From assembly GCA_930367205.1 (NCBI GenBank), contig OV884015.1, positions 80,057,341 through 80,121,340 of the forward strand: a stretch of DNA of 64,000 nucleotides. The letters are read 5' to 3'. The position numbers and the translations under genes were made by a program. The notes beneath the pieces were generated by a model that worked only from the letters and a program-made list of their open reading frames with translations, had not been told where the DNA came from and searched no databases. Below are positions 1-12,269 of the stretch, piece after piece. Source of the DNA: Acanthosoma haemorrhoidale (taxonomy: Eukaryota; Arthropoda; Insecta; Hemiptera; Acanthosomatidae). The stretch's first letter is position 1; each line of letters begins with the position of its first letter.

Positions 1-112
1 TATGTTCAAATCCTTGTTCCTGTGTTCCTCAATCCTCTGCATAGTCAAAGCAACGAGGATCGTCAAAATTGTTATTTTTCTTTAAAACTGACGTCTTGAT
101 TAATAACATGTA

Positions 113-546
113 ATGGGTCATTTAAAAAAAAAAAAAAAATGGGTATTATAACTTTTTACAGTAATTTGGTTTTTTTTTTTTACTAAATCACTTATGTTTA
201 CGTCTAGTAGTATTTAGCCTTAAGTTACATTAATTTATTCACTTTATTTTAATTATATGCTATAGACATATATTAATTAATTACCGGTCGACAGTCCTCT
301 TAAGAGTTGTTCCTTATGAACAGAAAGATAGTAAAGGACAGATTGTAAAGAGGACTCAACCATTAATTAATTAAAATATATCTAAATGTATAGCATATCA
401 TTTCAATTAATGAATGAAACTTTAGGCTAACTAATAGAAGACATATACAGAAGTAATATGTAAAAAATATAGTAAAAAAAAAAAGAAAAAACAAATAACT
501 GTAAGAAGTAGGAGTCAAAATACCCAGTTTTTATGAAATGACCCAT
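113..546. mobile_element. Foldback MITE with TA target-site duplication
   Basis: A 434-bp element bounded by ATGGGTCATTT at the left and its reverse complement AAATGACCCAT at the right, flanked on both sides by TA (111-112 and 547-548). The two halves are imperfect inverted copies over nearly their whole length: for example the TATGC block and the GTCCTCTT block at about 254-301 pair with about 352-402. It has no coding capacity. TA duplication plus terminal inverted repeats suggests a non-autonomous Tc1/mariner-type element; the superfamily is inference. Confidence 0.7.
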
Positions 547-548
547 TA

Positions 549-1350
549 TCGATTGAGATATTGAGAGTTTCAATATGATACCCTACTGGATGTGAGGAAA
601 AGATACTTTTTATTTTAATTTCAAGTAAATAATCAATGACCCTTCATTATTTTGTATGGGGTTGCTTTTATCTGTAGCATCATTGGGTTTTTAAATAGAA
701 CTACCATGAAAAATTAGTATCCAAAATATCACTGGTTGAGTAAAGTTGTGAACTCGATGTTAATGGAAATTTTAATGGCTTCTTGAATTATAGTTAAAAC
801 AAGCAAATTACATATTGTTAATAAGGACATTGAGATCTTTAATTTGACAACCTACTTAAATTACCTTACCAAAATTAGGTCAAAATATGCATTTGTTTAA
901 TATCAACAAATTAATTAATTATTGACACAGCCATGTTTTATATAGATGGCTATATCTGCCATGTATTCCCAATATCAAATGGGATCTCTATGTAAAATTT
1001 GATGTCTCAACTAAACAAAATATGAACATGAGTGATAACTGCATAGAAAGTTATGACCTTGAAAGTGAAACCACCTGTTATCAGTTTGCTATCATAAAAC
1101 GGTGATAATAGAACCACTGTATTATCAATGACATCTATTTATAAGTACACAGTATATATAAACTTGAATTGCTTACAGTCTGTTTATTTTGGAGACTGAT
1201 GTCTACAATCGTTAGTTTATCTTTAGACTGAAATGAGATAATACTTCATTATCTCTGTAGGGTCATGGATCAAAATTTCTAGCTTGGAGAGGAATTTGAT
1301 TTAAGTTCAGTTCTACTAGTGATTTGTCACTTGTTAGACAGCTTGTCAAT
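549..1350. other. Upstream region of the FBPase gene, with a diverged repeat
   Basis: AT-rich sequence between the MITE and the FBPase start codon. Around 720-850 it carries a diverged copy of a repeat also seen at about 18485-18600 and 18717-18835; all end in ACATATTG followed by TTAA-like sequence and GAGATCTTT or a variant. The promoter and any 5' untranslated exon of FBPase may lie here, but no convincing TATA box or initiator is visible. Confidence 0.4.
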
Positions 1351-4300
1351 ATGACTTCAACAAAAGTCCTCGATTCAGACTGCATAACTCTTACAAGATA
1401 TGTATTGGCACAACAAAAAAAATTCCCTGGTGCTACTGGAGAATTAACTCAGCTTTTGAATTCAATACAAGCTTCTGTGAAAGCAATTAGCTCTGCTGTA
1501 AGGAAGGCTGGCATCTCTCAATTGTAAGTATTTTTGTAAACTTATTAGTGTTCGGTTTTCATAAAGTAATGGTAAGTTTATTTCCTATACTCTCTATCTT
1601 CAATTAATAAAGTTCTGTCACTAGCTGAGATGTGGCAGTGCTCATTAATAATTTTAAAACAAATTAAATGTTTGCTTAATATCCATTTAAGTAAGATTAC
1701 AAAGTAGGGAAAAATACACTTTTATTCTAAACTCTGACCCCTAAGGTAACTTAAACACAGACTTAACTTATATAATAATATAAGTGATACATAAGTAAGA
1801 TTACAAAGTAGGGAAAAATACACTTTTATTCTAAACTCTGACCCCTTAGGTAACTTAAACACAGACTTAACTTATATAATAATATAAGAGATACAGACTT
1901 AACTGATAGAATAATATACAATATGTTATTTTAATACTGACCTGGTTACTTTAGACATGTAAAAAATAGCAAGCGTAGCAAAGGAGTGTTTTGTAGAATA
2001 GATCACCCAGAAATTAAAAAAAAAAATTAAGGATAAAAAATGTAGGTGTAAAATTATCTACACTCCTTAAAGATTGAAGCGGCAATGGCCTCAAGATCTC
2101 TTGTAATTATTCTGTTTGGGACTCCTGGCCCTGGCCAGTATTCTCTCATCTCCAGAGCGTCTGTGGCTCTCAAGTTATCTCACAGACTTAACTGCTAATA
2201 TCTACTAGTTATGTGGCTGCAGGAGGATTTCCATAATCCCTGCTTTCTTGTTTGCTGAGGTGGTGGCAGGTGATTCTGTGGAATTCCTGGGCTTTGTAAA
2301 TGTTTGTATTGTGTGTGTATATATTGTAAATTCAGTATAAATAAGAGGGTGAATGCAATATTGTATACATGACATGAATGAGAACTTTTATCGTAATTAT
2401 ACATTGCCCATTTAAGGAGGATTATAATTTATCAAATGAAGTTTTTTTCAAAGGAAAAAAAATTATAATATTTGTGGTCTCATAATATATAATAATATAT
2501 ACAATATCTTGTATTGTATTATAAATATTGTTAAGAAAGTAGTGATGTTTAATTACAATTTACTTATTTAAGTTACAATATTTTTCCCAAGAAAAAATAC
2601 TTATGCCACCCAGAAGTAACCCCCCAAAATAAAATCTTTGTTACATTCCTGACTAAAACATCTGATTATTCTTCTAACACCCATGTTGTTAAGTAACAGT
2701 CTAACATGATCAACTATTGTACTGTGATACCACTCCTCTGATTAACCTTATTGTATGGTCCATTAGTGGAGGAAAAGTCTATTACCGTTTGACCTTGGAA
2801 CCAATGACAGTTTTTGGCCCAGTCAACCTCAAGAATAAAACTCATTGAAGGAAAGCCCGCCCACTGATCTCCTTTAGCAGTGCCGGACTCCTTTGTTGTA
2901 AAATATATAAGGTTACCTACCATGAGATTTTTGACAAACATTCTTTTACTCGATCGTAAACTTAATCTAAATCCCACAGTGGCCATTTTTAGCAGTATTC
3001 TTCAAACAAAATTTCATTTTATCAATGTCCGATTCTTTCTGCTATTTTGTTCAGCTGCACCTAATCCGCCTCAGATGAGTTAGGTTGTGGCGTGAAGCTT
3101 TTAGGGATATGCTGCTCTTGCTCTGCCTTCAGGACAGTTGTGAATGGACTGCTCCCGAATGACACCTTGTCACTCCCTTTTATTTTATGTATGAATAGTA
3201 GAAATATTGGTTGGTAATGGAACCAATACTGGAGAATGCAATAAAAGAAAATTACTTTATTTTAGGTATGGTATGGCTGGTAACACTAACATTCAAGGAG
3301 AAGAGGTTAAAAAACTTGATGTTTTGTCTAATGAATTGTTTATTAACATGCTTAAATCCTCCTATACAACTTGCGCACTTGTCAGTGAAGAAAATGAAGA
3401 TATCATAACAGTAAGTGAAAAAAAAAATTTCTCATATCTCCTTGTTGAGGTATATTGGTCAGTTTGTATTATTATTACGCTGAGTGAATCACTCATAATA
3501 TTATAGCTATACTAAATTCATTTCTTTTTAGGTGGATGCTGAACGGAGAGGAAAGTATGTTGTTTGCTTTGATCCTCTTGATGGATCTTCAAATATTGAC
3601 TGTCTCGCTTCAATTGGTTCAATTTTTTCTGTATACAGGTTTGTTTTATATTTATTAAAAAAATTACAAATACCTAATCCTATTTTTCAATTATCTATTT
3701 CTTCATAATACTGAACTCAAAATAATTCTTTTAACTGAGAAATTTTTGTTACAGTATAGATCCCACTATTATTAATAATTATTCCTTTTAAATATATATT
3801 TCTTTATATAATAAGATAGTATTTAGTTTTAATTAATTTTCTTTTAAATATTAACCACACACAAATTTATAATATTCAGAAAACAATATATTACAATTCG
3901 TTATTCTTGTAATAACTTACGGTTTTAATGCCCATCTGTGATCCACAAAAATCTCTTATATCAACTAATTAATTTTGACCCAAAACTAAAACAATTTAGC
4001 TTACAAATAAATATAATGTAATATAAATATTTGAAACATGTGACTTCAGTCCTGATCTTCAACTCTTAACCCTCTTCCTTCTCCAGGCTGTCTGATGAGA
4101 ATGCCTGCTTCGTTTGGTCCATGCAAGCCTGTTTTTTCTACACCCAAAAATTGTATTTGGCCTTTACCTGATGGTCATTAAACATTAATTTATCTCACCC
4201 TTCCAGGTCATTTCCTTTCTTTTTTAGGTACTCTTTTAATCAAACCTATTTCCGAATTCGGATCCAAACCTAATAAAACCAACTGTATCTTTAAATAAAA

Positions 4301-5270
4301 AATTGTGTTTAAAAATATCATCACAATATATTACTGTTGTATTATAACCTCAGAAAAATTGTTCTGAAATTTAAAGGAAATCAGAAGGACCTCTGCAAGA
4401 TAGTGATGCATTACAATCTGGAAATAAAATTGTAGCAGCAGGTTACATATTATATGGAAGTGCGACAATGTTTGTTCTGTCCCTCGGAAAAGGCCAAGGA
4501 GTGAATGGATTTATGCTTGATCCGGTATGTAATATAAAGCTATACATTTATGACTTGTCTTGCTCCAGTCCATGTATTGTTTTGTTGATCCCGATGCAAC
4601 TACTATAATTCTGCTTCAATGGCCTCTTGTAGACTCAGTCAGTCTGATGAGTGATCCTTTTATGTAGATTATTAGTAAGTACTAAGATCTAAAATAAGAG
4701 GTACATGCAAATCTGATGTATTAGGAAATACAAAGTATGAGGGCCCTCACATCAAATATGTTAGACCATCTGCAAACTGCAACAAATCATGATCTACACC
4801 GCTCTTCTCATGCAATTTTAAACTACTGAGCACTTCTTTAAAGGATTTCTAAACAACTTTAACTCCCAGTGCTCCTATCAGGTATTCCAATTATTGACAT
4901 ATTTCCCACCTGTTTCATTCACTCGTTTGAAATTATACTTTTTATTATTTATTTTATATAATAAAATAACAATTCTCTCAAAGTTACTCCATAAAGTAGC
5001 ATTACAATATATATATAAGAATTTATAAGATATTATATACATAAGAATAAATAATATTGCAATTTTTACAATCATTTAGTAAGTTTTTGAATAGCATTCA
5101 AGAAGAAATTTCATCCTCCTACACCCTAACATTAATGTATATATTGTAATATATATATATATACATATATAACCACCTTTTAAGGCATATTTTCATTGAA
5201 ATGAACTTATATCATTAAGACCTGTAAATTAGTTTAATTTAATTGTTAATATTTCACATCTTGGTCTTTA

Positions 5271-5303
<33 letters not shown>

Positions 5304-7027
5304 TATAGATATATGTATATATATACATTAATGTTAGGGTGTAGGAGGATGAAATTTCTTCTTGAATTCCATTCAAAAACTTACTAAATGATTGTAAAAA
5401 TTGCAATATTATTTATTATTTATCATTTATAACATAAAATAATAGTGGTGCACAATATTTTGAAAATTTTCCAGTAAAAGTAATCTCTGCATTTACCCAT
5501 TGTCTGCAAACCAACTTTTTCTTTCATTTTTTTTATTTCTATTATAATTTTATGTTTGTTTTTTCATAGGCAATTGGGGAATTTTTATTAACCGAACCAA
5601 ACATGAGAATCCCAGAAAAAGGAAATATATACAGCATCAATGAAGGATATTCTTATCTCTGGGATGAAGCTGTCACTGAATATGTTTCCAGAAAGAAGAA
5701 TCCAAAGGTAAGGTAGTATCTATTTCACAATTATTCAATTATAAAATAAAGTATGGAATACAAATGTAAATTCTTAGTTACGATTATTTGTCATTAGATG
5801 AAAACTGTGTGAACTATAATTTTAAGCCCATCCTCAATAATAGATTTTGTTCATACCTTAACAAAATATAGCTAAAATTTACTCTCGTGTTAATGAATTT
5901 AAGTTAGGTTTGTTCATATTTATTTATTCTGTTAAGGGCATTTATTTAGATTTTTTTTTAGTTTGGAAAACCATATGGATCGAGGTATGTTGGCTCTATG
6001 GTAGCTGATGTGCATAGAACATTGAAATACGGAGGTATTTTCATGTACCCAGCAAATAAAAACTCTCCAAATGGCAAGGTAATCAAATTAGAAATACATA
6101 ATAACAGTTAATCAGTTTTTACAGATCACAGAATAGAACTATTGAAAAAAGATAAAATTCTAATTCAACCTATTTGAGATCTAACCACCTTTTAAGGCAT
6201 ATTTTCATTGAAATGAACTTATATCATTAAGACCTGTAAATTAGTTTAATTTAATTGTTAATATTTCACATCTTGGTCTTTAAACAGTCTTTTCATGTTT
6301 CAATAACCATATTTAGAACTAAATGCTTATTCAAAACTTTTAACACATTTAAATAATTTTTTCTGAACAGTTAATTTGTAGGTATCGATAAAAAAAATCT
6401 TTCTTGAAACTTTTAACCCTGAATTAAATTAGTTTTGTTCTTTATTTTAATTCCATCATTGCACAACTCTCATTTACAATTTACAATTTCATGCATACAT
6501 TATTTTCATTTTTCAAGTTTATGTATATATGTATGGATTTATGTTTATGTATATTAAGTAATGGACATTTACAAATAGTATTTAACTAACCATTAATAAA
6601 CAGACCTTTTTCCTGCATGCTCATATAAGTCTAAATAATTCAGTTGGATTCCCCAGGTTTATTTTTTATAGTCCAATTTGTAGTTATATTCAGTAATTAT
6701 TATTAAATTATATATTTTCAATCTCCTCCAATATATTTAAAATATATTATCCCTTCATGTGTGTAGGATACAATTGTTCTACAATTAATCGTTATTTGAT
6801 ATATTCAAATACTTTATTAACTTACATATTTTTGTAATTTTTAGTTGAGATTGTTGTACGAATGCAACCCAATGGCTTTCATTATTGAAGAAGCAGGTGG
6901 ATTAGCAACAACAGGAAATATCCCAATTTTGGATGTAGCTCCACAGACAATTCATCAAAGATGTCCATGTTATCTTGGTTCAAAAGAAGATATTAAAGAA
7001 CTTCTCCAGATCATTGAAAAAAAATGA
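1351..7027 (+). CDS. fbp: Fructose-1,6-bisphosphatase, seven coding exons
   Basis: Exons: 1351-1523, 3266-3410, 3532-3638, 4377-4524, 5570-5707, 5962-6078, 6845-7027. All introns are GT-AG, and the joined frame encodes 336 aa, the usual FBPase length (human about 338). The enzyme hydrolyses fructose-1,6-bisphosphate to fructose-6-phosphate in cytosolic gluconeogenesis. Visible catalytic features: VSEEN with the metal-binding glutamates E99/E100, FDPLDGSSN with D120/D123, the substrate segment [11 protein letters not shown], and YECNPMA with E282; these match human E97, E98, D118, D121 and E280 with an offset of 2. The start is the ATG at 1351; the frame is open upstream to a TTG, but the protein family begins here. 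A possible ATTAAA polyadenylation signal lies at 7079-7084. Intron 1 holds a tandem duplication and a LINE-A fragment, and introns 4 and 6 share a duplication. Product identity is near certain. Confidence 0.96.
1688..1890. repeat. 104-bp tandem duplication in FBPase intron 1
   Basis: A unit starting TAAGTAAGATTAC is repeated twice with a period of 104 bp (1688-1791 and from 1792), almost identical apart from single-base changes such as CCCCTAAGG versus CCCCTTAGG. A third, partial repeat of the ACAGACTTAACT end follows around 1893-1920. Confidence 0.85.
2090..2440 (+). mobile_element. Diverged LINE-A 3' fragment in FBPase intron 1
   Basis: The segment beginning GGGACTCCTGG near 2118 and running through GTCTGTGGCTCTCAAG aligns with the 3' untranslated part of the LINE-A copy at 48255-48310. 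The downstream piece near 2360-2430 is a decayed version of the LINE-A tail (ATGAATGAGAAC, then TTGCCCATTTAAGG). It is non-coding and its boundaries are approximate. Confidence 0.5.
5046..5417. repeat. Inverted repeat enclosing a copy of intron 6 DNA
   Basis: Arms 5046-5143 and 5320-5417 are reverse complements over 98 bp with two mismatches (GAATAGCATTC versus the complement of GAATTCCATTC). The 176-bp spacer holds AT dinucleotide runs and, at 5170-5271, a segment identical to 6182-6283 of intron 6 of the same gene. It lies entirely within FBPase intron 4 and has no coding potential. Confidence 0.9.
6182..6283 (+). repeat. Intron 6 copy of a 102-bp direct repeat
   Basis: Begins TAACCACCTTTTAAGG and ends CTTGGTCTTTAA. 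By eye it is identical at all 102 positions to 5170-5271 in intron 4, in the same orientation. This copy lacks the flanking AT tracts and inverted arms, so it is the more likely source of the sequence. Confidence 0.9.
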
Positions 7028-8077
7028 AAAGATTTTCTCGTTTTTTATATCTTCTAACTTATTTTGTGCAATGTTTCAATTAAAATCATTGTTTCTTATT
7101 ATGTTTTTGTTTTATCTTACCTGTGTTTATTTATTTTTAATTTGATCTTGAATCCTTTTTTCAATGGTGGACCAAAAGTCCTCGGGTGCCGAAACTCCCT
7201 TAGATTGCAGGTTATGTCCTTGTTACTGAGTTCTGTTGAAATTCAGTTCTAAATTTCTTTAAGAGAATCTGCCAAATTTCTGATTGTAAAGGAATTCTAC
7301 CTTTTGATTAAAAAGCCTTTTTTGTACTTTATTCCTGTTTATGCTCAATTGTGTTCAATCTCATACCAATCCAAATCAGCAATAGTCCCAAAAACAATTC
7401 TGTTCTGTTTGGATTAGCCTCTGCTCTTGAAATTTAAAATCGGAGTTAAAAATTTTTCTAAGTAATGTAGATTTTCTAGAATATAACAATTCATTAGTCA
7501 TTAGTAATGACCAATTAATACCCAGTAGTTTATACAGTTTCCAAGGTATGAAATATTTTATATGCACAGCATATAAATGTGGAACCAACCCTGTTGTATT
7601 AGATACCATCCAAAAAACTGATTTAAAAAAAAATTTGTTTTTACTTGGAAAAAACAGAAATCTGTTTAAGATCACTTGTGACAGTGTGGTAGATCACATG
7701 TAAACAGTGGTTGAACTAGCAAACAATGGAAAGGAAGAAGTAACAAATAAAATTATCCCTCCTTAAAAAAAAATATGAGCATAAAATGAGGCTACTCCCC
7801 CTTAAAAGATTTTAATGAGACTACTAATATTGTTTTAAATTATTGGTTTCTTAGTCTTTTTTTTTTAATATCATTATAGAACAAAAAATATCGATCACCG
7901 ATCTAAACATAATTTATTCTAATTTACTATTATATTTATTGTTTCCTTTCCTGGTTCTGTCATGTAAAATCCACCTTAACACAACACCTGTTGACTGATT
8001 TCCTTTAGGTAAGGAAGAAAAGAAAAAATGAATTCTAGCTGTGAAGAGATAAAATTAGAATCCATCTAAATGAAGTT
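7028..8077. other. Intergenic AT-rich DNA downstream of FBPase
   Basis: Contains the FBPase 3' untranslated region. The short open frames here show no recognisable domain and no coherent extension, so I see no gene. Confidence 0.5.
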
Positions 8078-8210
8078 ATTTGTGCTCTAAGCACTTCACA
8101 CAAGATTGTTTTGACAGGTCAGAATTTTGTTCAATACTTAAAAAAGGAGAAATTCCATTAATTTTTTATTTATACCCCGATCATTTAAAACCAAAAGTTA
8201 ATCAGGTTTA
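8078..8210 (+). pseudogene. THAP zinc-finger fragment
   Basis: The translation from 8078 reads CSKHFTQDCFDRS and then LKKGEIPLIF. This is the second half of a THAP DNA-binding domain: the Cys and His ligands of the C-terminal part, and the P-x-x-F element near its end. The N-terminal half with the first two cysteines is not visible just upstream, where the frame is broken by stops. It is likely a remnant of a THAP-containing transposon or gene. The similarity is short but characteristic. Confidence 0.5.
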
Positions 8211-8291
8211 TAAAGTTTGGAACAGGACAGCATTACAATCATTCAACAACATTAAATATTGTATGTTTCTTTGGCTTATAAAACAATTCTA

Positions 8292-11200
8292 ATTAGCTAA
8301 TAACATTTTGCATTACATAATGCTCTGTAAAGTTAACATTGAAATATTTTCTTGTAATGGCAGAATTCGTTTTCCACCCAGTGTGCTGAGCAGTGTAATA
8401 ATTATGATATTCTGTTATAATTTATAACTTTTATTTTAGTGGGAACAAGTAATAGTTTAGCAAAAACTTTTATTTAGATATTAAAAAAGTAAAAACTCTT
8501 TTGAACTTTTATTTAACAGTTTTGAAAAAAACTTCATCATTGACTCCTTTTGGATAATAGTTTTTTCAAACGTTAAAATTGAACTCATTTGGAAAAAAAA
8601 ATTACTGTTTCAACCCCTGAATAGAATCTTGATTTATATTTAATAATTCAAGGTAAAAAGGGGACTCACAGCTGCAAGGACAGGCTGATTGACGTACAGA
8701 CGCAGGTAAAATCGCATGTTACCAAAAGAACAACACATCAAAGAATGCAATATTTTGAATTGTGAAGTGGAAACCATCCTGAGATCTTAGTTTAATAAAT
8801 TTATTTTTCTCAAACTGATATTATTTCCAATTCTCATTTTAACTCAAAATGAAATGTGTAAAAGTAAAGTTCAGTGTAATATATCCAGATTATGTACATA
8901 TAGCTCTTATTCCAAAAAAATGTGTTGAAGATGTTTATTAAATTAAATGTTTCAGTTCTATGATTAACGAGAGCGATATATTTATATGTGTGTGTGATAT
9001 AATGAAGAACTGTGTTAATCTTAAAGGAAATGAATTTTTAAATAAAGTATCATTCTTTTTTGCTAATGGATTAGTGGAAAAAGTTTAATAGTGATAGTGT
9101 GAGATGAAAATAATACTACAGAAGTTGTGCCATCTCTCAACTTTTTCAAAAAAAAAAAAAGTTTCAGTTAAGAAATATTTCAGCATAAATAATAGGCTTG
9201 TGATGATATGGTAGTACCATGATCATTGGACATGGAAGTTCACATGTAAGAATCATAATAAATTAAAAAGTACATTTCTTGGATAAATAGGATGATTTCT
9301 TTACATTAAAGTAACTTATTCTTTGTATAAAATTGATGAATAAATAGTAAAAATTTGTAGGCAATGTAATATATCATCACCATACAAATCTAAATTTACA
9401 TAATTATTATCATTAGCAATTGTTTTTCAAAAGTATTTAGTACTACTAAAATTTCATAAAGAAACTAAATCAATTAAAAAGTATTATTTGGAGTTTAACA
9501 TATACACATACAGTCTCCTTTTAAGTAGCAAAAGCTGCTAACATTTCTAATTCAAAGAGTTAGCTGTTATAAGGTTTGAACTCAGGTAAATGCTCCATAA
9601 TTAAATGTGGAATAACTTAATTAAACATCATACACAACATTATTTGATTTATATTTCAATAAATGTTACATTTAAGATCAACTTCCAAGTATGATGGTGT
9701 ATATAGTATAAAAGATCTATTAACACAAAAGTACATACTTCAGTTTATAATACTTCATCCTCTACGTTAAAAACTAATTCATAATACAAAAACAAAACAA
9801 CTTGTAAATAAGTTATTTGCTTACTGAGCGATATATTTCACTCTTCAATAAAGTTAAGGGATTAGAGAAAGATAGAGAATATTTTCCAAAAATAATTTGA
9901 ATGCTACTTCCAGTCGTGATATCTACTGACTGATAACACATTGCTGATTGCTTAGCATACTTAATTAGTAGGAAATAATGAAACATTTTCTATGAGTAGG
10001 GTATCCAATTAAAGATTTTGAGATTCTATGTAAGAACCAAACAGTCGTGCATATAATTTTTATATTATAATTAGTCAGGGTAAATATATTTTTAATTTTG
10101 GGGGAAATTAAATGATATTGTTTGAATAAAATGTTTTGAAGAAGAGCATATGCAGTAATTAATCCACACAAGTACTTAACTACCTAGACTCCAGAAAAAT
10201 ACTTCAGCATATTTGATCAATAAAGCTTATTTATGCTATTTATCTGATAACTTATTCTTCTAGTCTTTTACTTTTTCACTGACACATCAACATTTTTTGT
10301 TGTTATAACACCAATTTTTTTTTTCTTCAAAATTTTATGTTCCAAACTTATTTTCTTTTTATTATTATATTTGTTTCTGTGATTATTTCAACTAAAAAAT
10401 AATATTATTTTCTTGTTTTCAAGGAAAGATAGATATTTAAAAATTGTAACTTGTACGGATGTTAACCAGGGAGAGTGCTTGTGGGTCATGGTCCTTGGTT
10501 TCTAGGGAGCCAATACTGTCGGTGTTTTGGGCGTCAAGGTACCATGACGTTAGGCTCTAAGGGGTTGAGATAATTAGGGCTTTTCCATGAACATACACAA
10601 CAGCTATGCAAACATCAGTGGACTGTGCTCATGTATAAAATAATGGTAGGTATCATGGTTTTTACCCAAATCCTCCTATCAATCCTCGTATCCTAAAAAT
10701 GAAAAAGTGTTTTTTTTAGTCTTAAAATTCATCCGCTTACCCTGTCAATTATTTTCTTTCTCAAAAATGGCTTGAACATGCTGTAAAGTGTATCCATAAA
10801 AGTAGAGGAATTGAAAAAAAATTAATTTCTTAAGCTTGATGGGAGCTCAATTCTGAAAAAAAAAAAGACGCAAAATCAACGTGTTAATGACCAAATTGAT
10901 AGCAATAAAAACCAAACCTCACCTGTACACAAATAAAAATCATTAATTATGAGCATTCATCAACTTTTACTGACAACTTTCAGATGATTGAGAAGCAACC
11001 ACAAGTTACCCTACCAAAGTCGCAAATAGATTTTTGTTATCATTAACTTGTGGTTCACAACCATGGATAACTCACTTATTTGGTTAAACACCAAATAAGT
11101 TAACCACTGCCTTTTATTTCTTAAGACAGAATTATACATATTAAATTTTTGCCTTTTGAAATATCACACCTTAAATATGGAGATATATCCTGAGAAGCAG

Positions 11201-11435
11201 CCTACAAGAACATACAACGTAACAATTGAAGTCTAGTGATGAAATTGATTAAAATGGCCCATGATGCTAGAATTATACCTAGTTATACTCCAACATACAT
11301 ACTGGAACATGGCAAGGACACCTGAACCCCCTCTTCAACAGGCTACATACTTTTGCGACTCACTTAGGCCTGTCCTGTATTGTACTGCACTAGCAAGTCT
11401 ATCAGGCCAAGGCTTCAAACACTTTAAAATAAAAT
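8292..11435. other. Intergenic DNA without a recognisable gene
   Basis: AT-rich sequence with only short, unrelated open frames. A moderately GC-richer block at about 10440-10580 stands out in composition, but I cannot identify it. Confidence 0.4.
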
Positions 11436-11710
11436 ACTCCATCTAGCGCCAGGAGGACTATGGTTTATCAGGAACACCCAAATTCATTTAGAATTTTGAA
11501 TGCCCCCAGTACTTCAAAGTATATACCAACTGATAAAGGCAGTCTCCTTGCATATATGGCAACCTATCTAGAAGAGACTCAAGCCAATTAAAATGTATCA
11601 AGAGTATTAAATTATTATTATTTTTTCTCAAATTTTTATTAATTTTTTTTCTTGTTTAAAAATTTGTGTAAAATGCTAATGTATTAGTCTAAATACATAT
11701 ATTTATTGTT
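11436..11710 (+). repeat. Dispersed repeat, copy 1
   Basis: Shares blocks in the same order with 27948-28190: ATCAGGAA-ACCCA, ATTCATT-AGAATT, CAACCTATC, AGAGACTCAAGCCAAT and TTTGTGTAAAAT. The copies are clearly diverged. The element type is unknown, and no terminal repeats or coding sequence were seen. Confidence 0.55.
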
Positions 11711-12269
11711 TATTTATTTTCTGGGATGACCCAAGAATTTTCCTACAATGATCGGTTCCAGCTGTATTGGTAAGAGATTCAAACATTTATTTTGAGCAAA
11801 GGCAACTTTTATTTTCAAAAACTTTAGAATACTTTGCGGTGCATTTTTTGCCACTATTTCTCTTATATTTTGTGCTTAGCTAAGTTCATTGTCCTCTCAG
11901 ATTTTTTTAATGGCTCTTGCTTTATGAGTGGGGTTCTTAAGTCTGCACATAATCTGTTTGTAATGAAGTCCAGGTTTTATTTATCTGAAGATTATAATTT
12001 CCTTATTCCATTTCCATTTCTCAAAAGTGTTCTTTAAATTTTGTGATTGTGTGTCTGCTCATCATATTAGAAAAATCAACATATTCACATAATTGTGTTA
12101 CAATGAATGTTATGTTTTTATTACTCAGGTCTGCAAGAAAAAAAATATTTTTTGGCGCCTTGGATTTTAGAACTGATTTTAGCTATATTTGGGGTTCTGA
12201 ATCTAAATACAAAATCAGTTTTTCTCTATCTGCTCTACTTTTTTAGATCAGAGTTTTTTTTAATGTGTA

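Noticed and set aside
2714..3083. Overlapping frames and a TATATAAGG string in FBPase intron 1, possible alternative promoter
   Set aside because: No downstream exon with a start codon that joins the FBPase frame was found; the TATA-like string is common in this AT-rich DNA.
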